Shown: one piece after another, positions 1-8,534 of the stretch
How the letters are laid out: every line of letters starts with the position of its first letter
How positions within the stretch are numbered: position 1 is the stretch's first letter
Source of the DNA: UBA7396 sp034675265
GTDB lineage: Bacteria > Patescibacteriota > Gracilibacteria > BD1-5 > UBA6164
Reading direction: 5' to 3'
Assembly: GCA_034675265.1 (NCBI GenBank)
Contig: JAUCDK010000021.1
Coordinates: forward strand, 1 to 20,794
DNA length: 20,794 bases
Made by a program: the position numbers and the translations under genes
Notes under the pieces: model-generated
Told to the model about the DNA's origin: nothing
The model's database searches: none
Seen by the model: only the letters and a program-made list of their open reading frames with translations

Positions 1-46
1 AAAAAAGTATATTATACAATCCATTTATTTATTAAAATGTAAATTT

Positions 47-223
47 ATGGCTTGAGATAAACCTCGTTGATGGAAGTTTGGATATACTTTAAAAGAAATA
101 GAAGAACAACATCAAAGACAAAAACAAGAAAGGGAATGAGTATGAGCTTTTTCAAATCAACAGAAAAAAATACAAAATTGAGTATTCCATCAGATTTGAA
201 AAACATTATGACAAAAAAAATAG
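47..223 (+). CDS. Small basic hypothetical protein (58 aa)
   Basis: Open only when UGA is read as glycine. It begins MAGDKPRGWKFGYTLKEIEE, continues with a Gln/Lys/Glu-rich helical stretch, and ends in UAG at 221-223. I do not recognise a family. Residues 15-32 look like a charged amphipathic helix and the tail is rich in Lys and Gln, with no membrane segment. It converges on the GST-like gene, and its stop codon lies inside the shared terminator palindrome at 215-246, an arrangement seen for other genes here. An AT-rich stretch with TATTAT just upstream could be a -10 element, but the upstream region is cut by the window edge. A different frame (from 67) is also open, but it runs through the terminator and into the antisense of the GST gene, so I reject it. 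Function unknown. Confidence 0.5.
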
Positions 224-246
224 AATGCGTACGCATTCTATTTTTT
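215..246. terminator. Bidirectional intrinsic terminator
   Basis: A perfect 16+16 nt inverted repeat: left arm 215-230, right arm 231-246, centre GCGTACGC. Its A-run and T-run flanks give a U-tract on both strands. It lies between the convergent small ORF (stop at 221-223, inside the left arm) and the GST-like gene (stop at 245-247), so it can terminate both. Confidence 0.85.
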
Positions 247-865
247 ATTCGTATGAAGCACGAGCTTTTTGTATTTCTGGAAGAGAACCAATTCTTTGAG
301 CAAATGCAGAAAGATTTTTTAAGTCTTGAAATTTTTCTCATAAAATCATTGCTCCCCAAGTTGAAAGTACAAAAGCATATAAATCAGCAATTGTTAATCT
401 ATCAAAAAGTAAATAGTTTTTTCCTTCTAAAAGTGTATCAAGTTGTTGCATATTTGTAGTAATTCTTTTTACAGCAGCAGCTTTTACATCATTTATTACT
501 TCTGTATCAGGAGAAGTTGTAAATTTTCCAGTCATATAAAAAGGTCCAAAACTTGGGTGAATATCTGAATTTAAAAGAGCAAGAAGATTATTTAATTTAT
601 AATCATTGAGAATATCTCCATCACTTCCAAGAGTATTGTTTGGATATTTTTTAATTAAATATTGTGAGATTGCTGTTAATTGAGTCATCACAATACCAGG
701 AGCATCTGTATCAATAATAGCTGGAACAGATCATCTTGGATTAATTTTTTTGAATTCATCACTTCCAATTTGTACATTAATTTTTTCATAATCAGCTCCT
801 AAAAGTTCTAGTAAAAAATGAATAGTTACTGAACAAGAATATTTTGATCCGTAAAGTTGTATCAT
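245..865 (-). CDS. Glutathione S-transferase-like protein (206 aa)
   Basis: The N-terminus MIQLYGSKYSCSVTIHFLLE followed by NPRGSVPAI is the thioredoxin-fold half of a GST; the PRGSVPAI segment carries the cis-proline that normally binds glutathione, and its glycine is UGA (plus strand tca near 729-731). Cys11 sits about where beta-class GSTs have their active cysteine. The C-terminal half is helical and contains LTIADLYAFVLSTWG, the conserved N-capping (TxAD) motif of the GST alpha domain. At 206 aa the length is typical. The start ATG (863-865) follows a promoter at 911-938. The likely role is glutathione- or thiol-dependent detoxification or a thiol reductase activity in the cytoplasm. The substrate cannot be inferred, and whether this cell has glutathione is unknown. 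Confidence 0.9.
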
Positions 866-910
866 AATTTTGTTTTAATAAATAAAGCTATAAAAAATAT
901 AGTGAAAGAG

Positions 911-938
911 ATTTTATTAATTTTTATCATATTGTCAA
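911..938 (-). promoter_or_regulatory. Promoter of the GST-like gene
   Basis: On the minus strand TTGACA (933-938), 16-nt spacer, TAAAAT (911-916). Predicted start near 904, giving a leader of about 40 nt. The -35 hexamer matches the sigma-70 consensus exactly. Confidence 0.7.
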
Positions 939-983
939 ACCATATTTTTCAATAAAAAATATTTTCTTTTATACAACTCAAAA

Positions 984-1011
984 TTGCAATTGTGCCAAAA
1001 ATTTATATAAT
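984..1011 (+). promoter_or_regulatory. Promoter of the SbcC-like gene
   Basis: TTGCAA (984-989), 16-nt spacer, consensus TATAAT (1006-1011). Predicted start near 1018, about 23 nt before the ATG at 1041. No Shine-Dalgarno-like sequence precedes the start. Confidence 0.7.
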
Positions 1012-1040
1012 TTTTGCAATATTTACTATCTCTCAACACG

Positions 1041-3422
1041 ATGAAATTATTATCACTTAAACTCTTACATTATCGTAGATTTCGCCAAGAAGAAATTATT
1101 TTTAAAGATGATTTTTCTCTTATTTTTTGAAAAAATGGTGCTGGAAAATCGTCTGTTTTAGACGCTATTTGATATGCACTTTTTGGACCAAGTAGCAAAG
1201 ATTTCGTCAGAGTAAATAGAGATTATTTAAGAAGTTATTTTTTGCGTGAAAGAGAACCTTCAAAAGTTGAATTGACATTTCAATATGGAATGGATACATA
1301 TAAAATTATTAGAATTATTGATGCTGGAACAAAAAAATTTGCTTCAGAATTTATTGTGGAAAATAAAGATACACTTTTTTGACCTGCTTGAATTGAAATT
1401 ATTGGTTGAGATGAGATTACATCATATATTGAAGAATTAATTTGAGCGAATAAAGAAACATTTCTAAGAAGTGTTTTTGCTAGACAAAAAGATTTAGAGG
1501 TATTATCTGGTTGACTTTCAGAGAGAAAAGAACTTATCAATAAAGTGCTTTGACTTGATAGAATAGAGGATATTATTGAAGAGTTAAAAAAATCAGAAAA
1601 AGAACAAAAACTTCTCTTAGAAATGTACAAAAAAAAGGTTTGAGATTTTGATGAATGAGATTTAAAAACAAAAAAAGAAACACTTCAAATTCAAATCAAA
1701 GAGTTGCAAGAAACTTATAAAATATTAGAAGAAAAAAAGAAAGAACTTTTACAAGAATATGAAAAAATTAAACTTTCTTTTGATGAACAATCACACAAAA
1801 AAAATCTTTTTACTCAAATACATCAAGATATTTCTGTCAAAAATGAGCAACTTAAAAACTGAGAAAAAAATATTCTAGCTAAAACTCAAGAACTTTCTGA
1901 TATAGAAAAAAAAGAAAAATATTTAGAAGAAAATAAAACTATTCTTTGAGAAAAACAAAAATATGACATTATTATTTTAGAGCAAGAAACTCTCAAAAAT
2001 CAGTATAAAATCAAAAAAGATTTAGAAAATGATTTTGTAAAAATTTCAAAAGAAATAGAAAAAATCCAAGAAAAAACAAAACAATATTCTTTAGAAAACA
2101 TACAAAATGAAATAAAAAAACTTGAAAATAATCTTGAAACTTTTCAACAAAATTTAAATAAAAATATTGCTTTGAAAGCGAGTTTAGAGGCAGAATTATC
2201 TCAAATGAAAAAATCTTGAGAAGAAGTTGGAAAAGAACTCAAAACATTACAAGATTTATGACAAGATGCTTCATGTCCAACTTGTAAAAGACCATTAAAA
2301 GAGGATTTTCCAAATCTTATTGCACTTTTTGAAAAAGATTTATGAGAAAAAAGAGAAATATATAAACAAAAATATTCAGCATTAACCATAATTATTTGAG
2401 AAATTCCAGTATGTGAAAAAAGTTTGTTTGATGCTAAAAGCGAACTTATGAAACTTCAAAATAAAGAAAAGGAAATTTTATTATTTCAAAATCAAATTCA
2501 AAATTATAAAACTCAAGAAAAAGAACTTTCAAATAAACTTTCTTCACTTCAAGAAGTCAATTACAAAGAAGAAAATCATCAAAAAATAAAACAAGAATTT
2601 GAAAATATTAACCTCAAATTTCAAGAATATAATAAAGTTTTATGACAAGTCTTAAAAAAATCAGATATCATTTTATTTCTACAAGATGCTGAAAAACACA
2701 AACAAAATCTTCAATGAGAACTTCAAAATCTTCAATGAGAACTTCAAAAAATTGAGTTTAGTCAAGAAAAATATGACCAAATAAAGCAAGAATTTGAAAA
2801 TAGAAATGAAAAAATTCATACTTTAAATAATGAATTTTCACAAGTAGAAAAAGCAAAACTTACATTAGAGTTTGAGATGAAAGTGATTTTCAAACAAGAA
2901 CAAGATTTTTTAGAAGACAAAAAGCAAATTGATGTTTATGTAGAAGCTGTGAGTCAATCGATGTATAAAAAACAAATTTTAAGCGATTATATTTTATATT
3001 TATTGGCGCATTTAAAACCACGTGTAGAAGATTTAGCGAGCGAATATTTTTCACTTATTACTGATTGAAAATATACTTCATTAACTTTAGACGAGGATTA
3101 TAATATTTTAATTGATGAAAAAAATCTTGATTTATATAGTGGTTGAGAAAGGGATTTAGCAAATTTGTGTTTTCGTTTAAGTTTGGGACAAAACCTTACA
3201 AGTAACAAATGAAATCCAATTAATTTCTTAGTTCTTGATGAAGTTTTAGCGAGTCAAGATAAAGAAAGACAACAAAATATTTTAATTTATTTAAAAAAAT
3301 TAGAAAATAAATTTTCACAAATTATTCTTATTTCACATTTGGAAGAAATCAAAGATTTAGCTACAAATCTTATAGAAATTAAAGCAAAAAATAGAGAAGA
3401 AAGTGAAGTAAATTATTATTAG
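1041..3422 (+). CDS. sbcC: SbcC/Rad50-type SMC-like ATPase (793 aa)
   Basis: ABC-type head ATPase split by a long coiled coil. Walker A GKNGAGKSS begins at residue 30, whose glycine is UGA. Long Lys/Glu/Gln coiled coils flank a zinc hook CPTCKRPL at Cys412 and Cys415, the apex dimerisation motif of Rad50/SbcC. The C-terminal head has the ABC signature SGGERDL (700-706; second Gly is UGA), Walker B FLVLDE (about 729-734), D-loop ASQD, and ILISH near the end. SbcC works with the nuclease SbcD/Mre11 on DNA ends and hairpins, tethering and processing breaks. No SbcD is in the window; the upstream neighbour is a divergent GST-like gene and downstream is an unrelated gene with its own promoter. At 793 aa it is shorter than E. 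coli SbcC (about 1050) but typical of compact SbcC/Rad50 proteins. More than 20 in-frame UGA codons. Ends in UAG. Confidence 0.93.
2703..2744 (+). repeat. Two in-frame 21-bp tandem repeats in the sbcC coiled coil
   Basis: Two identical 21-bp units (2703-2723 and 2724-2744), each encoding QNLQGEL with one UGA glycine. Seven residues is one heptad, so the duplication lengthens the coil without shifting its register. It looks like a recent slippage event. Confidence 0.85.
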
Positions 3423-3434
3423 AAGACACAATTT

Positions 3435-3463
3435 TTGTAAAAAATAAAAAAATATGTTACAAT
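3435..3463 (+). promoter_or_regulatory. Promoter with extended -10, gene at 3496
   Basis: TTGTAA (3435-3440), 17-nt spacer, TACAAT (3458-3463), with TG at 3455-3456 as an extended -10. The A-run followed by TATGTTAcAAT closely resembles the promoters of the genes at 5682 and 12535. Confidence 0.75.
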
Positions 3464-3495
3464 ATCAATGTAAAATAATTTTGTAACTTTATGAT

Positions 3496-4050
3496 ATGTC
3501 AGAAATAATGAATGCATCAGCAAATGTAGAACCTCAAAAAACAGTAAATACACAACAAGTTATAGATAAAATTTCTTATGATAAAAGAGTAGATAGAATG
3601 GATTTACCAGAAGTTAGTGCTCTTGAGGAAGTAATTTCTCAAGAAAAACAAGGGATTCTTTCTCATACAAAAGAAAAATTACTTGCTCATATAGAGCAAA
3701 GTTTGATAGATGGTTTTACTGTTGAAACTCAAGAAGATTATGAAGTATTAAAAAAACTTCTTTCTCTTTTATGAAAAAAACAATCATTACCAGAATATAA
3801 AATGGCTCAACATTTAGTTGATACAACTGGAAAAAATCCATTTTCAGTAACACTTGATACCAAAAGCAATATTTTGAAATTATATTGAAAACTTCCACAT
3901 GAAATAGCAAAAAATAAACAAGTAGGAAGCTTTAGTTTTATGGGATATATTTCATTAGTAGATGGAAGTTTTACTCAAAAAAATGTGATAAATCAGTATC
4001 AATTTGATCTTTTAGATAACAATAATCAATTTGATTTTCCAAAAAAATAA
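3496..4050 (+). CDS. Hypothetical protein, paralog of the gene at 5682 (184 aa)
   Basis: I do not recognise a known family. The first ~95 residues align by eye with the N-terminus of the protein at 5682: ISYDKRVDRMD matches ISADKRIDGKD, and DGFTVETQEDYEVLKKLLSL matches KGYTVVNQDDYAVLGKIIHL. The second halves also share layout (a P-x-x-FSVT-like strand, then LGKFSLV versus VGSFSFM, then QFIE versus SFTQ), so the whole 184-aa protein seems to correspond to residues ~1-220 of the longer one. It has no signal peptide or membrane segment and is acidic to neutral, with helices first and probable beta strands after. UGA glycines are few (near 3772 and 3887). It has its own promoter and a perfect terminator, so it is probably transcribed alone. 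Function unknown; likely lineage-specific. Confidence 0.85.
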
Positions 4051-4051
4051 T

Positions 4052-4079
4052 AAAAAATAGGTATTAATACCTATTTTTT
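4052..4079. terminator. Bidirectional intrinsic terminator
   Basis: A perfect 14+14 nt inverted repeat (4052-4065 / 4066-4079), core TAGGTATTAATACCTA, with A/T runs at both ends. It separates convergent genes. The stop codon of the MBL-fold gene (4064-4066) lies at its centre. Confidence 0.85.
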
Positions 4080-5560
4080 ATTATTTTCTCTACAAAACTA
4101 TTTACATCTTTTCAAAGACTTGCTCTTTTAAAATGAAGTGAATATTTTTTGTATAAAATATCATTATTGATGAAGTTTGCTCCAAGCATAGTCCAAACTC
4201 TGTATGCTTTTTTTGGTGTGAGTTTATGCCAAAAATTTGAATATAATTCTTGAGTTCATTCTAAGAAATCTTCTAAATCATTTGCCCAATAATCTTCATT
4301 AAAACTTTCATGTTTTCCTTTTTCTTCTTGAAAACAAAAACTTCCAAAAGAGAAAAAATAATTTCTTTCAAAATATTCTTCACTATTTCCGTATCTTATT
4401 TTTATAACATATTTATGATTTTTTGATTGTAGCATTGCATTTTTCAAATTATCTTCACTATTTGCCAACCGGTATGGAAGAAATTTATTATTCAACATTT
4501 CTAAGAATTTTTGTTCTTGAGCTTTATAGTTTCATTTTCTTTCATCTAATGGTCAACTTTTATCTACTTTAAACAATTCTAAATCAAGATTTGTTGCTGG
4601 ATTTGGCATTTCAATCGTTTTCAAAAAAGGAGTATTTCCAGAAATCTCAAACTTTCTTTTTTCAATAGTATAGATTTTTCCAGCTTCAAAATGAGTCATT
4701 GGAGAAGTTTTTCCATATCTTTTTGCGATACTTTTTTCCAAACTAATTTCTTCATCAAGTTTAAGAATTCTCAGTGGGAGGAAATCAAGATTTGGATGAA
4801 CAATTCATTGCCCAATTACAGCTTTCATAAAATATGGAAGTTCTTGGATATCAGAACATTCTACAAAATCTTCTTCAAAACGGAAATAATTATATTCAAT
4901 TTCTTGTTTTCTTTGTTCGATATATTCTTTATGAATTTTTTTTCTGTCAGCTGCTGATTTTGCTTCTAAGACTTTAAAATTTCCTGGAAGTTCATTTCTA
5001 GTAGATATATAAAGTGCTTGTTCGTAATTTTTTCCTGTAAATAAATCATACAATAAATTTATGCTTTCTTCATTTTCAGGAGGAACCGTATCTACATCAG
5101 TAAATACAAGTTCTGTATCATTTGAAACAGCCAAAGTCATTACATCATCTTCATTTGTCAGATAATTATTTTCAAAAATAATTCATGTAATATCAATTCC
5201 TTTGAGAGAAAAAGTAATTCATGATTTGAGAATTTGAATTTTTTGTTTTGGAAGATATTTTTCAAAAAGAGGAACAAGAAATTCTAAAGTTTCAGGAATC
5301 AGTAAAAGAGGTCTTGGTTTTATGTGTTCATAAATTTTTACTAAAGCATATGGATCAAGATGATCTGAATGAGAATGACTAATAAAAATAGCATCAACAT
5401 CAAATTTTGCATAATCAAGTTCTATTTTTGGATATCTTGACATCATATCTCAAAGAGCATAATCAGAAAGCCAACTATCAGAAAGTATTTTTACTGTTTC
5501 TCAAAGTGAATTTTTCATCTCTATTACAAATTCAGAATGTCATAAATAATGTATTTTCAT
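4064..5560 (-). CDS. MBL-fold metallohydrolase with extra C-terminal domain (498 aa)
   Basis: It starts MKIHYLGHSEFVIEMKNSLG, the first strands of an MBL fold, followed by ILSDSWLSDYALG and the metal-binding HSHSDHLD motif (His62, His64, Asp66, His67). Asp155 in VFTDVDTV could be a further ligand. The N-terminal ~200 residues resemble the UlaG/CMP-Neu5Ac hydroxylase-like branch, where the start YLGHS and a DxWLSD-type segment are typical. The remaining ~290 residues (for example HFEAGKIYTIEKRKFEI, and FLPYRLANSED further on) form a domain I cannot identify; no Rieske cysteines are seen. Standard code breaks this gene into at least four pieces, all in one frame joined by UGA. Hydrolase or oxidase substrate unknown. 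It lies between the two paralogs and converges with the first, from its own promoter. Confidence 0.88.
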
Positions 5561-5587
5561 AAGAATAATTTAAGGGTAATTTGTGAG

Positions 5588-5616
5588 ATTATATATATTT
5601 TTGAAAAAAGTGTTAA
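5588..5616 (-). promoter_or_regulatory. Promoter of the MBL-fold gene
   Basis: Minus strand: TTAACA (5611-5616), 17-nt spacer, consensus TATAAT (5588-5593). Start predicted near 5581, about 20 nt before the ATG at 5560. Confidence 0.7.
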
Positions 5617-5620
5617 TTTT

Positions 5621-5649
5621 TTGCAAAAGAAAAAAATATGTGATAAAAT
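5621..5649 (+). promoter_or_regulatory. Promoter with extended -10, gene at 5682
   Basis: TTGCAA (5621-5626), 17-nt spacer, TAAAAT (5644-5649) with TG at 5641-5642. It lies back to back with the MBL promoter, only a few bases apart, so the two may interfere. Its position rules out the in-frame upstream GTG at 5583 as the gene start. Confidence 0.75.
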
Positions 5650-5681
5650 TGGAAAGAATTTATATTAATAATAATAATTAT

Positions 5682-7310
5682 ATGTCAGAAGTACAAAAAC
5701 AACTTTCAAGTGACCCAACTAAAGCACAGGATTTTAATAGTTTAGTAGACTATATTTCAGCAGATAAAAGAATTGATGGAAAAGATAAACAAGCTATTGA
5801 TGAATTAGTAGCACTCTATCAAACTGAAAAAGAAGGACATATTAAAAATACAAAAACAGAAGTAGTAAAATTGTTACAAGAATCTCTTGATAAAGGATAT
5901 ACAGTTGTAAATCAAGATGATTATGCAGTTCTTGGAAAAATTATACATCTTATGAATCCAAGTTATCAATTACCAACTTTTGAAGATTTAATAGCTTTAA
6001 GAGAAAAACAATACGTAAGTAATCCTGATGTAAATGAGAAAAAATTTCCAAGACATTTTTCAGTTACATATAATCCTCAAGAACATATGTTACAACTATA
6101 TGCTCCTCAACAATATCTTCAACATATTACCTCTAATACAGATTTATTAGGAAAATTTTCTCTAGTAAGTGGACAATTTATTGAAAAAACTTTTGGTGAT
6201 AGATTTCAATTTGATGATGATACACAAAATAATAATGAAATAGATTTACAAGGTGTAAAACTGGCAGATGCTCCAACTCCACTTCCTTCTATACCATGAT
6301 TACAAGAAGCTATTGATTGATTAGGACAATATAAATCAATAGATGAAATGTCTGCAGAAGCAATAAAAGCTTCATTACCAAAAGAATCAGTAAAAACATC
6401 ATGAGAACAAGTAGCTCCAACAGCGAAACCAACTGTTGAACCAACAAAAGTTCCAGTAGCAAAAGATGCACCTAAAGTATCATGAGAAAAAGTAGTTCCA
6501 ACAGCAAAACCAGCTGTTGAACCAACAAAAGCTCCAGCAGCAAAAGAATCAGTAAAAACATCATGAGAAAAAGTATCACCAACAGCAAAATCTGAACCAA
6601 CAAAAGCTCCAGAACAAGTGAAGCTTACTCCAGAACAAGAAGCAATCCAATATAACAAAGCAAAACATACTCCTGAACAAATTAAGGATATACAAAAAAA
6701 TCTTGGAGTAGAAGTTGATGGAAAAGTATGAACAAAAACTATTGATGCAATTAAAGCATTCCAAGCACTTCATGGATTAAAAATAGATGGAAAAGTATGA
6801 CCAATTACATCAAAACAATTAGAGTCATTTAAAGAAACTGCTCCGACTAATAGCGTTTCTGAATTACCAAAAGTTGAAATTCCAGAACAAAAAACTCCAC
6901 CAACAGTAGTAGTTGAAGATGGAAGAGAGGTTATTATTGAAGATAAAGGAACACCTCTTTCAAAAAATGATGAATCATGACAACAAATTATAAGAGATAT
7001 GCTCCATAAATGAGTAAATGTACAATCAGAAACATCATATAAAAAATTTGCAGAAATGGCTTGAGTACAACTTCCTGATTGGGGAAATCTTCCAAAAGAA
7101 ATTACTCAACCAAAAGAATGAGAAAAACTTACTTTAGCATTATCAGATAGTTGAGTAAATATTTATTTTGGAGAAGTGAGACAAAATGAAAGTGGACAAC
7201 AATATATTATGAAATATTGAGAAATCGTAGGTGGAAAATTTGAAAAAGCATCATTTTTTTGAAAAGCATTTGCATTTGATGATATAGCAAATAATGCTAA
7301 CCTTGATTAA
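5682..7310 (+). CDS. Peptidoglycan-binding-domain protein with Pro-rich repeats (542 aa)
   Basis: Three parts. Residues 1-~220 are paralogous to the 184-aa protein at 3496. Residues 240-~313 hold two full 27-residue repeats (starting SGEQVAPTAKPTVEPTKV and SGEKVVPTAKPAVEPTKA) and a shortened third: a Pro/Lys/Thr-rich linker of the kind found in cell-wall proteins. Residues ~328-383 match the PG_binding_1 fold, with IKDIQKNLGVEVDGKVG, then AIKAFQALHGLKIDGKVG, the two half-repeats of that three-helix domain. The C-terminal ~150 residues (to FDDIANNANLD) are unassigned. No signal peptide or membrane segment is evident at the chosen ATG, although PG-binding suggests a location outside the membrane; export may be non-classical or the domain may bind something else. 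The ATG was chosen because the promoter at 5621-5649 excludes the upstream in-frame GTG. Ends in UAA. Confidence 0.87.
6399..6623 (+). repeat. 81-bp in-frame tandem repeats (2 full + 1 degenerate)
   Basis: Units at 6399-6479, 6480-6560 and a shortened one from 6561 to about 6623. Each starts with tcatgagaa (Ser-UGA-Glu) and encodes 27 residues built around PTAKP and EPTK. DNA identity between units is high, so copy number is likely to vary between strains. Confidence 0.85.
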
Positions 7311-7324
7311 AAACAATAAAAAAC

Positions 7325-7352
7325 TTGAAAATAAATCAATTTTCTATATAAT
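7325..7352 (+). promoter_or_regulatory. Promoter of the gene at 7405
   Basis: TTGAAA (7325-7330), 16-nt spacer, consensus TATAAT (7347-7352). A second TATAAT lies at 7380-7385 without a suitably spaced -35. Confidence 0.55.
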
Positions 7353-7404
7353 TTGCCCATATTTTTGAAAAAAACAATTTATAATTTAATTTTTAGTAGG
7401 AATT

Positions 7405-7737
7405 ATGGCAAATAGTCACGGGCTTACATCGAGAATCGTAAAAAAACAAGCAGCTGCAAGAAAACAAGCAAAAAATAAAAAAGCAGCTTACCAAGTGTAT
7501 ATAGGAAATGAAAATCCTCAATCAAGAAAAAATATGTCGTACAAATCAAGAACGCACTATTTTGAAAACAAACAAAATTTTCCAAAGAAAAAACTTGCAA
7601 ATAAAAATATCCAAACTCTTATTGAGCAAGGTATTATTGATGAAAGAGGATTTTTTAAAACAGGAAAAAAGAAAAATTTTATTACAAAATCTATGGTTGA
7701 TGCAAAAGGGTTAGACTTTTACGGAATGCCAAGATAA
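7405..7737 (+). CDS. Lysine-rich small hypothetical protein (110 aa)
   Basis: It begins MANSHGLTSRIVKKQAAARK and ends GLDFYGMPR. It is strongly basic (Lys/Arg throughout, including QAAARKQAKNKKAA and a GKKKNF stretch), with no membrane segment. Such composition suits binding to RNA, DNA or the ribosome, but I recognise no family. It is one of the few genes here with no UGA: all seven glycines use GGN, so it is intact under the standard code. TAGGA about 5 nt before the ATG is one of the few plausible Shine-Dalgarno sequences in the window. A promoter precedes it and a strong hairpin follows, so it is probably monocistronic and may be well expressed. A second open frame inside (7508-7714) is a shadow. 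Confidence 0.85.
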   Translation: MANSHGLTSRIVKKQAAARKQAKNKKAAYQVYIGNENPQSRKNMSYKSRTHYFENKQNFPKKKLANKNIQTLIEQGIIDERGFFKTGKKKNFITKSMVDAKGLDFYGMPR

Positions 7738-7740
7738 AAA

Positions 7741-7779
7741 AAATAAAAAAAAGACAAAAACTTTGTCTTTTTTTTATTT
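7741..7779 (+). terminator. Intrinsic terminator after the gene at 7405
   Basis: A perfect 18-bp stem (7741-7758 / 7762-7779) with a 3-nt loop, core AAGACAAA / TTTGTCTT, ending in a long U-run. It separates this gene from rsmE. Confidence 0.85.
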
Positions 7780-7818
7780 TTTTATAACATAGGTCAAATT
7801 ATAAATAAATATTATTGT

Positions 7819-8532
7819 ATGCAAAGATTTTTTTTAGAAACATCGGTTTTGTGAGAGTCAGAAATTATATTAAAAGATGAAGAAATTATTTACCAATTAG
7901 TAAAAGTTCTCAGAGTACAAAATGGAGAACAAGTAATATTTTTTGATGGAAAGGATTTTTTTGATTATATGTATGAAATTCGTTCTATTGATAAAAAAAA
8001 TATTATTTTCACATTTGTATCAAAAATTCAAAAAGAAATAGAAGCAAAAAAATTGAATTTATATCAATCTCTTCCAAATAAAATTGATAAAATCGAAGAT
8101 ATTATTCAAAAGTGAACAGAAATTTGATATTCAAAATTTTATTTTTTTCGTTCAGAAAGAAGCCAAGATTTAAAAATTTCTGATAATAAAATACTGAGAT
8201 TTCAAAATATTATTAAGGAAGCATCTGAACAATCAGGAAGAAATATTATTCCAGAAATACATTTTTTAGAAAAAATAGATTTTTCTAATATTTTAGGAGA
8301 AAATATTTTTTTCCATACAGATACTGAAAATACTAAAAAATTATGAGATATTTCTGTTGATTTTTACAAAGAAATTAATATATTTGTTGGTCCAGAGTGA
8401 GGATTTTCACCAAAGGAAAATGATATTTTTCTCAAACATCATTTTACAAAAGTATATTTAGGAAATAATATTTTAAGAACTCAAACCACTGGAATAGTTG
8501 TTTGATTTTATATTTTACAAAAAAATAATTAG
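7819..8532 (+). CDS. rsmE: 16S rRNA (uracil-1498-N3)-methyltransferase RsmE (237 aa)
   Basis: SPOUT-class methyltransferase that methylates U1498 of 16S rRNA. Seen: KASEQSGR-like segment EASEQSGRNIIPE (135-147), the SAM-pocket motif VGPEGGFS (190-197), and the knot motif YLGNNILRTQTTG (213-225), where RsmE usually has LGxRILRxET. Gly194 of GPEGG is UGA. The N-terminal PUA-like part begins MQRFFLE. The length of 237 aa fits the family (about 240). The next gene starts 2 nt after the UAG stop, and the TraX-like gene follows, suggesting a three-gene operon. The upstream terminator at 7741-7779 means it needs its own promoter; the interval holds only a weak TATAAA near 7801. Confidence 0.95.
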
Positions 8533-8534
8533 TA

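Noticed and set aside
67..459. 130-aa plus-strand open frame
   Set aside because: It runs through a perfect terminator palindrome and antisense to the well-supported GST gene; the overlapping UGA=Gly frame at 47-223 is more protein-like.
1128..1130. UGA as selenocysteine or tryptophan
   Set aside because: UGA occurs dozens of times at conserved glycines (P-loops, Nudix box, GPEGG), and Trp is encoded normally by UGG.
1041..3422. Interpretation of the broken frames as pseudogenes or frameshifts
   Set aside because: Every break is a UGA at a position where glycine fits, the reading frame never changes, and all catalytic motifs are intact.
5583..5681. Upstream in-frame GTG extension of the protein at 5682
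   Set aside because: The stretch contains the promoter (TTGCAA and TAAAAT) and encodes low-complexity AT-rich sequence; the ATG at 5682 aligns with the start of the paralog at 3496.
6206..6658. 150-aa minus-strand open frame with Gly/Ser/Ala repeats
   Set aside because: It is the antisense shadow of the 81-bp repeats and linker of the gene at 5682.
7508..7714. 68-aa open frame inside the Lys-rich gene
   Set aside because: It is an out-of-frame shadow of the 110-aa protein, which has a promoter, an SD-like site and a terminator.
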